From SIG636 sp045592105 (GTDB lineage: Bacteria; Bacillota; Clostridia; Oscillospirales; CAG-382): 35,989 nucleotides of DNA. Positions within the stretch are counted from its first letter, which is position 1, and the number at the start of each line of letters is the position of its first letter. This document shows positions 15,267 through 22,607 of this stretch, one piece after another. The notes under the pieces are model-generated. The model saw only the letters and a list, made by a program, of their open reading frames with translations, did not search any database and was not told the DNA's origin. The stretch spans positions 1 through 35,989 of the forward strand of contig JAZNUB010000067.1 of assembly GCA_045592105.1 (NCBI GenBank), in the 5' to 3' direction. The translations under genes were made by a program, and so were the position numbers.

Positions 15267-17027
15267 ATGCGAATAGAAATAAATGCTGGCGGTTTAGGCA
15301 ATGGCGTCGCAATCAATGGCTTTCAGAGCGATATGTCAAGTTTTATTTCAAGTGCGGAAACTGTTATTTCGAGTTTCAAAACAGTAAAAAACGAAACATA
15401 CAACTTAAGCGGCGGGGTTGGTTCTCTGCAATGCTCCTTGGATGATATAAGCGCAAGAATTCAAAAAGAAGAGACAAAAGTATCTAACGCAAAGACAATA
15501 CAGAGTCAATCAAATGATTTTCTCGAACTAGCTGCCCGAGTTGATGGACAGGTTTCCTGTCTTGTCGACAATAACAAGGATGAATTTTATAAAGTTAATT
15601 CATGGATCAAGCCTGTTGCTAATGCGAAAGAAGACAAGCCATGGTACGAGGATGCTTGGAATTGGCTGTGTGGTGTCGGAGAAGCCGTTGCAGAAAGCGT
15701 AGATCGGGCGTGGGATTGGGTTAAGGATACCGCAAGTAAAGCTTGGGCGGGTCTTGTCGAATTCTATAACGAGCATTGGTATGACATTATCAACTGGGGT
15801 GTTACAATCCTATGTGCGGTAGGGTCAATAATTGCTATTGCTCTGATACCAGTCACAGGAGGAGCGTCGATACTGTTAATTGCGGGAATATCCGCACTTA
15901 GCGCGGCAATCGTTGCCGCAACCCGCAGTATGACAACTCAATACCGAGATAAGGGGACAATAGACCCGGGAGAAGTTATTAAAGAGGCTTCTATCGCGGC
16001 GGTTGTAGGAGCTATAACGGGTGCTATTGGTGCCGGTGTAGGCGGTTCGATTTCCAATGGCCTTGCAAGTACGCGTTGGGGTGCTACATTGCTAAACTCT
16101 TCCTCTTCGGCAGTTCGTGTTACAACTGGAGCGATTATCGGCAGTACTTCTGAAGTATCAAGCGGTATTTTGACGCGTGGTGCAGCAGAAGCTACCGAAT
16201 CCTATTTAGAAACTGGGAACGTTGATTTCGGCGATGTATGGGATGCTGCGGTTGATCCTCAGCAAATGGCTTTGGATGCAATTATTGGAGGTACAAGTGG
16301 TGGGATTTCTGCCAAAAGAAATCCAATTGGAAAAGAAGCATCTTTGGATGCTGCGGATGAGAAAATATTGGAGACCCAACCGAATAATTCGCCAAACTCC
16401 CAAAAGCGGATTCAGGAATCTGGCGGAATAATCTATGCTGAGAACGGAAATAGCATTACTTATCCCCAAAGGTCTAAAAATGCTCCCGACGGAAAACTGT
16501 ATTCGGAGGCTGTAATCTTTGAGGGAGACGTAAGCTTTGGCGAGCGTATCAACGGAAAAAATATTACACACAACGTTCACATGAAGCGTAAGGTGTATCA
16601 ATTAGGAGACAATTACAAGATTGATTACAACTATGTACGATCAGACGGAAAAACAAACTTACAAGCTATGCTTGACGGTGGCAGCCCGATTGTCGAATTT
16701 GTAGATGAAGCTGGTCAAAAAGTAACTACCACGATTGAGTTGCATCACTTAACTCAGCAGGAAGTAATTCATACACCAAATGCTGAATTCCAACAAGGTA
16801 CAATCGTTGAGATGCCGGCCGTTGTTCATAATAAATATGATAAAGCCATTCATGTTCAGTATCCAGATAAAAACGTGGTCCATCGATCTTTCAGACAAAC
16901 ACAGGTTTTCGATCAAACTGGCGAGCGGATTAGTCATGATTGGGTCAGATCCTTTGATGATAGACAATATGAGGCTTTTAAAAAAGAATACTGGAAAACA
17001 CGCGCACTAATTGATAATCCGAAGTAA
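15267..17027 (+). CDS. LXG-type polymorphic toxin with C-terminal LHH (HNH/Endo VII) nuclease
   Basis: 586 residues. Residues 1-115 are a helical WXG100/LXG-like targeting domain. Residues 122-170 carry a Trp-rich segment (WYEDAWNWLCGVG, AWDWVKDTASKAWAGL). Residues 175-300 are Gly/Ala-rich hydrophobic helices, perhaps a translocation or pre-toxin region. From about 450 comes a toxin domain: TNLQAMLDGGSPIVEF then IELHHLTQQE, with the LHH triad at 492-494. This matches the LHH subgroup of HNH/Endonuclease VII nucleases, so the expected action is DNA cleavage in a target cell. AAGGAGG precedes the ATG. The N-terminal 170 residues are nearly repeated in the second toxin at 17309. A decayed immunity-like remnant follows directly. 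Confidence 0.82.
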   Translation: MRIEINAGGLGNGVAINGFQSDMSSFISSAETVISSFKTVKNETYNLSGGVGSLQCSLDDISARIQKEETKVSNAKTIQSQSNDFLELAARVDGQVSCLVDNNKDEFYKVNSWIKPVANAKEDKPWYEDAWNWLCGVGEAVAESVDRAWDWVKDTASKAWAGLVEFYNEHWYDIINWGVTILCAVGSIIAIALIPVTGGASILLIAGISALSAAIVAATRSMTTQYRDKGTIDPGEVIKEASIAAVVGAITGAIGAGVGGSISNGLASTRWGATLLNSSSSAVRVTTGAIIGSTSEVSSGILTRGAAEATESYLETGNVDFGDVWDAAVDPQQMALDAIIGGTSGGISAKRNPIGKEASLDAADEKILETQPNNSPNSQKRIQESGGIIYAENGNSITYPQRSKNAPDGKLYSEAVIFEGDVSFGERINGKNITHNVHMKRKVYQLGDNYKIDYNYVRSDGKTNLQAMLDGGSPIVEFVDEAGQKVTTTIELHHLTQQEVIHTPNAEFQQGTIVEMPAVVHNKYDKAIHVQYPDKNVVHRSFRQTQVFDQTGERISHDWVRSFDDRQYEAFKKEYWKTRALIDNPK

Positions 17028-17028
17028 T

Positions 17029-17268
17029 GTAGGTACTTACAACGATGTTGCTGTCTGATAGTAACAGTATTAAACGTTTGAACTTCCTGCAAGATCCGTT
17101 ATTGTCGGTGATGATCAATTGAAAGGCTTTATAGTTATTATCTGCGAAGACAAAAACCAAAGTTTGTATTACTGGGACGATAAATTTAACTTTCCACAAT
17201 CAAATGATGAAAAGTCTACATATTTGATTAGTGATGATTTGAATGGTGTTTGGGAGCTATTCGCTTGA
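17029..17268 (+). pseudogene. decayed SUKH (SMI1/KNR4)-like immunity gene fragment
   Basis: The frame starting one base after the nuclease-toxin stop reads VGTYNDVAV, then four stops within about 30 bases, then ELPARSVIVGDDQLKGFIVI, CEDKNQSLYYWDDKFNFPQS and YLISDDLNGVWELFA before TGA (17266-17268). The second part has the look of the C-terminal half of a SUKH immunity protein (strand, Y-Y/W-D-D-x-F-x-F, then YLISDDL). There is no ATG in frame and the N-terminal half is missing. SUKH proteins are common partners of LHH/HNH toxins. Assignment is by pattern only. Confidence 0.5.
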
Positions 17269-17308
17269 TCGGGCAAACAAAATACGAATATAGAAGCGGG
17301 TTGTGAAT

Positions 17309-18613
17309 ATGCGTATAGAAATCAACGCTGGAGGACTTGGTGGTAGCCTTGCCATAGCTGAATATCAATCGAATATGTCAAGTTTTATTACAAGCGCCGA
17401 AAGCGTGATTTCAAGTTTTAAGGCAGTAAAGAATAAGACTTATGATTTAAGCGGTGGCGTTGGTAATCTTCAAGATGCTCTTGATAATATTGATGCAAGA
17501 ATAAAAAGCGAAGAAGAGAAAAAAGCGACTGCGGTAGCAATTCAACAAAAGTCAAACGACTTTTTAGAATTGGCGATGCGTGTTGATAAGCAGGTGGCCA
17601 CGCTTGTAAATCAAAACAAGGATGAGTTTTATAAAGTAAATCCCTGGCTCAAGCCGGTTACCAATACAGAGGAAGACAAGCCTTGGTACGAAGACGCTTG
17701 GAATTGGTTGTGTGAAGTCGGGGATGCAGTTGCTGAAAGTTTAGAACAAGCGTGGGATTGGGTCAAAGATACTGCAAGCAAAGCATGGGCGGGTCTTGTA
17801 GAGTTCTACAACGAGCATAAAAAGATAATTGACACAATTTTGATTGTGGCAGGGGCAATTGGTGCAATTGTTGCCGTGGTTGCAACGGGCGGCGTGGCAC
17901 TTGTTCCGCTTTTAGGCGCGTTAGGCGTATCTACCGCTACGGCTATTGCGATAAGCACAGCAGTTGCTGTAGTAGCGGTCGTATCAACTGTTGCTTCCAG
18001 TGCATTGAACATAGTGGATACCTGGGCGGAAATTGACGATCCGACTTTCAATGCATGGCAAACTAGCTTGAATATCGTTAGTGCTGTCAGCAATATCGCA
18101 TATTCTGTTGGTAACATATACAATTCTGTTAAGGGCATCAATCCGCAAGAGTATATCGCAAATCATGCGGCAACTAACTCCCAAACTGCGACAACTACGA
18201 TGTTTGATGACAGTGTTCCGATTGCGCAGGACAAGCTTTCAAGCGAAAGATACTTTTCAAAAGGTGAACATTATGATGATTTCGCCGACTTCTGGGAAAG
18301 TGGCGGTGATGGTTATTCTTATGTTAAAGCAGACAACCCACAAACCCAATATGTGCGCGCAAAAGACATTGAGGGCGTGTATTTGAACCAGAGTGAGGTT
18401 AATAATCCCTCCGGATTTTGGAATAAGCGCTATTCTAAGAATGAATACATAAACTACGTTAAAAACGGCGGAATCAACAACAACCCTGTTGAAGTTACGA
18501 GGGTAAATGACACCTTCTATTATTTTGAAGGGGATGGACGTCATCGCATTCTTGTTGCTCAAGAACTCGATATTGATATTCCTGTTATCATCAAGGGATT
18601 CTATACTAAATAA
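17309..18613 (+). CDS. second LXG-type toxin with ParB-like C-terminal domain
   Basis: 434 residues. Residues 1-170 are a close paralogue of the first toxin: the same MRIEINAGGLG start, WYEDAWNWLCEVGDAVAES, and AWDWVKDTASKAWAGLVEFY. A hydrophobic Ala/Val/Ile segment follows (about 175-230), with a different sequence from the first toxin. The C-terminal 110 residues contain AKDIEGVYLNQSEVNNPSGF, then TFYYFEGDGRHRILVAQELD. G-x-G-x-HR followed by a short helix and IPVII is the ParB/sulfiredoxin-fold nuclease pattern seen in some polymorphic toxins. ATG 17309 is preceded by a weak site only (AGCGGG); translation may depend on upstream genes. No clear immunity gene follows. Confidence 0.75.
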   Translation: MRIEINAGGLGGSLAIAEYQSNMSSFITSAESVISSFKAVKNKTYDLSGGVGNLQDALDNIDARIKSEEEKKATAVAIQQKSNDFLELAMRVDKQVATLVNQNKDEFYKVNPWLKPVTNTEEDKPWYEDAWNWLCEVGDAVAESLEQAWDWVKDTASKAWAGLVEFYNEHKKIIDTILIVAGAIGAIVAVVATGGVALVPLLGALGVSTATAIAISTAVAVVAVVSTVASSALNIVDTWAEIDDPTFNAWQTSLNIVSAVSNIAYSVGNIYNSVKGINPQEYIANHAATNSQTATTTMFDDSVPIAQDKLSSERYFSKGEHYDDFADFWESGGDGYSYVKADNPQTQYVRAKDIEGVYLNQSEVNNPSGFWNKRYSKNEYINYVKNGGINNNPVEVTRVNDTFYYFEGDGRHRILVAQELDIDIPVIIKGFYTK

Positions 18614-18666
18614 TCATTGATTAAAGTGGATTTTAAACATTAACTTTAGGATAAGGGAGAAACACA

Positions 18667-20208
18667 ATGGAAAAAGTAAAAGAATGTTTGTTGTATGCAG
18701 ATATAGCATTTTCCAATAAGCAATACATAGAAGCTCTAACGTGGTATAAAAAAGCATTGTCAACAGAGCCAAGCAATTTTTATGCATTATCACGTGCAGG
18801 AGCAATTTGTGTCTCAATAAGCCAATTTGATGATGCTCTAAAATATTTCGGCAAAGCAAAAGATCTTGATCCTGAAAACGGCGACAACTGCTTCAATTAT
18901 GCTAACGCTTGTTTTTTCAACAAAGACTACACTAATGCTTTTCTGATGTATGTGGAAGCCGAGCAAAAAGGCTGCAGTGATGATGTCACGCCGCGTTTAT
19001 ATTACCAAATGGCAATGCTTTGTAGCATGCGTCACGATATAAAATCTTCTTTGGCATATTTTAAAAAATGTGAAGATTATGACAAAAGCGGAATGATTGC
19101 AATCAATCCGGATCTAATCTCAGAAAAGTTGAAGCTCTTTATGATGATTCAGGATTATGAAAACGCGGAAAAGTGTGCCACCCAGCTTGTTGCAATACAG
19201 CCTATAGTATTTAAAAATTACATGGTCCTTTTTAGTATTCTTATGGCGCATAAAAAGTATATTGACGCGGAAAAAGCATTAAAAGATGCTGAGCAATATG
19301 CTGAATTGACCAACGATGATCAAACCACGCTCGTTTTACAAATGGCAGCGTTATTAATTGCCAAAGGGGCTATAGAAGGTTCGCAATATTATAACAAAGC
19401 CATCGAGTTGCTTGAAAGTTATTGTAAGTCGGAGAACCTCACAAGAGAACAAAAGCTCAATGCATTGATTACATTATCCGAAGCTTATTTGAAAAGCGAG
19501 CTGTTCGACAAGGCTATTTGTTGTTTAGGTTCCCTGTTATCGTCTGATAACAAAGCAATCAACTCGCCCATTGATGAAACTCCCGAAAGCGTTGATTATT
19601 CTTCTGAAGACATTGAAACGATGATTCAAGAAGATTTGGAGCGCATACAAGATAAAATCAATTGTGGTGAAATTGATGACAATATCGGGATGTATGCTGA
19701 GATCGAATACGACGAAGATGGAAATGAACGCCACGTTTATGACGAATCTGTTTTTTCTTCTGTTTATACAAACCAAAAGGAGCTGATCGACGATAGTGTA
19801 GAATTAAAAAATACTGAAACTACTGAACTATCAATCGCTGTTCGTGAAAAAATACAGTTTACGCTTCTATCTGCTTTTCTAGGGAAGGAAGACTTTGTCA
19901 ATGTTTTAAAAATCGCAAGTATTTTAAAGCATAGCGAAAATAAGTATTATGCCTATTATGGATTGTACACCTCTGCACTGGCAACCAGGAAGATAAGCGA
20001 CAGCAAAACTTCCATAGAACAAAAATATGCAGAGACGATTGCATTCTTCAGAAATAAGACATTTGCAGATCCTAGTGATGTTCTTGCCACTATATTTAGA
20101 GCCAGACTTTATGCGGAACAAGGAAGGAAAGAAAAAGCAAAAGAACTGGCTAACTTGCTGTCTGATAACGATAAGCAGGCAATACTTGAATACATCGATC
20201 AATGCTAA
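18667..20208 (+). CDS. TPR-repeat protein, component of the type VII-like locus
   Basis: 513 residues. Residues 1-280 contain about six tetratricopeptide-like helix pairs. The clearest are AFSNKQYIEALTWYKKALST, FDDALKYFGKAKDLDPENGD and EKALKDAEQYAE. An acidic, low-complexity linker with no TPR (about 300-370, many Asp/Glu) separates these from a further helical part (about 385-500) ending EQGRKEKAKELANLLSD. No signal peptide or membrane segment. TPR proteins usually serve as scaffolds or chaperones; between toxins and WXG100 proteins it may act as a loading adaptor. Start ATG 18667 with AAGGGAG upstream. Specific function unknown. Confidence 0.75.
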   Translation: MEKVKECLLYADIAFSNKQYIEALTWYKKALSTEPSNFYALSRAGAICVSISQFDDALKYFGKAKDLDPENGDNCFNYANACFFNKDYTNAFLMYVEAEQKGCSDDVTPRLYYQMAMLCSMRHDIKSSLAYFKKCEDYDKSGMIAINPDLISEKLKLFMMIQDYENAEKCATQLVAIQPIVFKNYMVLFSILMAHKKYIDAEKALKDAEQYAELTNDDQTTLVLQMAALLIAKGAIEGSQYYNKAIELLESYCKSENLTREQKLNALITLSEAYLKSELFDKAICCLGSLLSSDNKAINSPIDETPESVDYSSEDIETMIQEDLERIQDKINCGEIDDNIGMYAEIEYDEDGNERHVYDESVFSSVYTNQKELIDDSVELKNTETTELSIAVREKIQFTLLSAFLGKEDFVNVLKIASILKHSENKYYAYYGLYTSALATRKISDSKTSIEQKYAETIAFFRNKTFADPSDVLATIFRARLYAEQGRKEKAKELANLLSDNDKQAILEYIDQC

Positions 20209-20233
20209 TCACTGAGAACGGAGGTGTAACACT

Positions 20234-20569
20234 ATGGGGATTGACACACTATTTAGCAATGATATTATAATAGACGAAGAAGCGTTTAATACTGCAATTT
20301 CCGAGTTTTCCGAACTAAGTGAAAAGCTCCAAAGACTTAGGAATGACATAGAAGATATGCTAAATAACTTGCAAGCAGGATTTGATACGCCTGCAGGAGC
20401 AAAGTTCATAAAGGCGTGCAGAGATAATTTGTATATTCCTTTAGATGCGCAAAAACTGGTTTTAAAACACATCTCAACAACCTTGCAAGAATCAAAACAA
20501 GCGTACGAATCGGTATTCCGAGAATACGAGAATCTTCAATCAACGATTAACAAAATCAATAACAATTAA
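20234..20569 (+). CDS. WXG100-like small helical protein, divergent
   Basis: 111 residues, two long helices with a central turn. The turn carries AGFDTPAGAKF where canonical WXG100 proteins have W-x-G, followed by the usual shape of an amphipathic second helix (LKHISTTLQESKQAYESVFR). The FDTPAG turn replaces the tryptophan. CGGAGGTG precedes the ATG. First of three consecutive small helical proteins, each of the size of an Esx substrate. Could be a secreted Esx partner or a cytoplasmic chaperone. Confidence 0.65.
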   Translation: MGIDTLFSNDIIIDEEAFNTAISEFSELSEKLQRLRNDIEDMLNNLQAGFDTPAGAKFIKACRDNLYIPLDAQKLVLKHISTTLQESKQAYESVFREYENLQSTINKINNN

Positions 20570-20598
20570 TAATTTTATTTTTTGAAAGGAAGAATATT

Positions 20599-20925
20599 AT
20601 GGCAACTATTCTCACCCATGCAACTATTGCGAGTGCAATTGAAAAGGTCGATTCCTATACGGTATCGGCTAACGGACTCTTTGAGGAACTTAGTGGTATC
20701 ATCAACACGTTAACTGCAACAAATTTCAACGGTGATGCATCCGATGGTTACAAAGTCTTTTTCGCAGAAAAAGTTGTTCCCGCACTAACTCAGAACCTTA
20801 CGGACCCGTCTTCTTCTCTTATGGCAAGTATAAAAAGTATGTTGGAAAGTATTCAAACACAGTTGCTTGATACCGTTGACCCTCAGTTAGGAGATAACAA
20901 CAAAAACCCCAGCGCAGAAGCCTAA
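20599..20925 (+). CDS. WXG100-like small helical protein, divergent
   Basis: 108 residues. Helix (ASAIEKVDSYTVSANGLFEE), then a turn NFNGDASDGYKVFF at about 46-59 corresponding to W-x-G-x-A-x-x-x-F with Phe-Asn-Gly for Trp-x-Gly, then a second helix (SLMASIKSMLESIQTQLLD) and a short polar tail. AAAGGAAG precedes the ATG. Likely an Esx-type substrate or heterodimer partner of its neighbours. Assigned from size, turn position and context. Confidence 0.65.
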   Translation: MATILTHATIASAIEKVDSYTVSANGLFEELSGIINTLTATNFNGDASDGYKVFFAEKVVPALTQNLTDPSSSLMASIKSMLESIQTQLLDTVDPQLGDNNKNPSAEA

Positions 20926-20969
20926 ATAACAATTACAATCACATTACATAATCAAGGAGATAAGTAATC

Positions 20970-21275
20970 ATGGCTGATATCGTATTTAAGTACCCTGAAA
21001 TGAGACAGGCTGCCGAAGATATTAAAGGAATCGCAGCGCGCTATAAAAGCACGGCAACTACTTTCGAAAGCGATTTTATTACCGCAATTAAAGACTGGGA
21101 AGGTGAAAGCAAAGACAAAATGCAACAGTTCATTTCCGGTCCTGTTATGGAGTATACACGAGACACTATTCCACAGTTGTTGGAAGCACTTGCTGAGCTG
21201 CTAGCTGCAAATGCTGATCAGATGGAGAGTGCGGATCACCAGATCGCAGAAAACATACCATCGTCTTTAGGTTGA
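20970..21275 (+). CDS. WXG100 (Esx-family) protein
   Basis: 101 residues. Two amphipathic helices flank KDWEGESKDKMQQF, an intact W-x-G motif at about 44-46 with the downstream aromatic. The C-terminal half (TIPQLLEALAELLAANADQM) is helical and ends near an acidic ADHQIAENI segment, comparable to the tail helix that carries the export signal in Esx proteins. AAGGAGATAAG precedes the ATG. This is the most canonical of the four WXG100-like proteins here and supports the type VII assignment of the locus. Confidence 0.88.
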   Translation: MADIVFKYPEMRQAAEDIKGIAARYKSTATTFESDFITAIKDWEGESKDKMQQFISGPVMEYTRDTIPQLLEALAELLAANADQMESADHQIAENIPSSLG

Positions 21276-21319
21276 TTTATTATTTTCTTTGGAGACAACA
21301 CGAAACACGGAGGTTCTTT

Positions 21320-22564
21320 ATGGAACAGTATACCATTAATAATATTGACATTGAAAAGAATAAAGAACTTTTCGAGTACGAGATGACAGAAGTTGTTCTC
21401 AAACTAAGAGGTGAGTTTTCTGTTGTCTCCAAAGAAGGCACACATTATAATAAGGTAGCTGTCGAGGAACAACGACTTAAAGTCGAACCGTTTTCTTTGC
21501 CAAAAGTGAATTGTTCGATTTCTCAAATAAATATTCCCGCGGTAGTTGTTGGAAATGTTAAAACAAGCGTATTTGAAGATGTGAGAGCCCCAAATCTAAT
21601 GGTACCTACCATCTCCTATTGCGTGGTTGATGTGCCTAAACATATTGAGGTTAAACCTTTAACTAGCGCAAAAAGCTTACCATATCAAATTTCGAAAATT
21701 AGGGGTGGGGACTCGCCATCAATCAAAAAAATAAAAGCACTATATTCAGAGAATTCAGAATTTGCAGAGTTTTTGTTTTCTTCACCAAATCAAGAAAGTA
21801 AAGCAAAGGTTAAAACTAATGTTCCGAGAATACCTAATATTAATTATGGGCGGCTTCCTCCCCCCCCACAACTGAAAGGATTTCGCAAAAATCCAACGGT
21901 TCCCTTGTTTTCTACCTTTTATCTCCCGAAACTAACATTTATCAATAATGTTAGTTCTCTGCTTCAAACTATTTATTTTTCAAAAATAAAAGAAGAGGGA
22001 TGTACATTAGGTGCAAATTTGGTTTTGAACAACAATTTGCCAAAACTCAAACACGCTACAACGATTGACCTCCCTAGGATTGTCAATGTTTCGTTTTCTT
22101 TTAGTGAAAATAAAGCTGTACCAATAAATTTGCCGCATATTAGGTCTGTGGTTAGTCATGCTGCATTTCCGAAAATAACAATAAGAAAAACACAGTTGCA
22201 TAGGCTTACATCTATAAAGAAGATTGATTTTGTGGGAGGCGACGTATCTTCAACAAGTCTCAATCAAAAAATAGTTGATTATCCCAACACATCGATAGGA
22301 GCGCTTTGCCATAACGATGTCGCTATCACCCGTGTTAGTTTAAACAAAGTTTTCTTGCCGAATTTGCGGATACCACAGTTACCGCAAACGTTGACTTGCA
22401 TAAGAACCCCAAATTCTATCACTCCAAGTTTTGATATTACTACGCGTATTTTATGTGAAAACACAATTCCTTCATTAACAATCAAGCCACATAACATAGC
22501 GTATAGGGTGCCAATGACCGATTGTACAACCTATATTAATGATATAGTTTTGTCTATACGATAG
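21320..22564 (+). CDS. unrecognised proline-punctuated repeat protein of the type VII-like locus
   Basis: 414 residues that I cannot assign to a family. Its striking feature is a short motif, hydrophobic-Pro-x-hydrophobic, recurring at least fifteen times: LPKV, IPAV, APNL, VPTI, VPRI, IPNI, LPKL (twice), LPRI, LPHI, FPKI, LPNL, IPQL, IPSL and others. The motifs are separated by about 12-30 residues that look like beta strands rich in Ile, Val, Asn, Ser and Thr. No signal peptide, membrane helix or Walker motif. There is a run of four prolines near residue 180. I start at ATG 21320, after CGGAGG; an in-frame ATG at 21272 overlaps the WXG100 gene. Set between Esx genes and the ATPase, it may be a scaffold or adaptor, but that is only inference from position. 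Confidence 0.8.
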   Translation: MEQYTINNIDIEKNKELFEYEMTEVVLKLRGEFSVVSKEGTHYNKVAVEEQRLKVEPFSLPKVNCSISQINIPAVVVGNVKTSVFEDVRAPNLMVPTISYCVVDVPKHIEVKPLTSAKSLPYQISKIRGGDSPSIKKIKALYSENSEFAEFLFSSPNQESKAKVKTNVPRIPNINYGRLPPPPQLKGFRKNPTVPLFSTFYLPKLTFINNVSSLLQTIYFSKIKEEGCTLGANLVLNNNLPKLKHATTIDLPRIVNVSFSFSENKAVPINLPHIRSVVSHAAFPKITIRKTQLHRLTSIKKIDFVGGDVSSTSLNQKIVDYPNTSIGALCHNDVAITRVSLNKVFLPNLRIPQLPQTLTCIRTPNSITPSFDITTRILCENTIPSLTIKPHNIAYRVPMTDCTTYINDIVLSIR

Positions 22565-22607
22565 TTGAAATAATTATTTACATATACGAATACTACGAGG
22601 TAAATTT

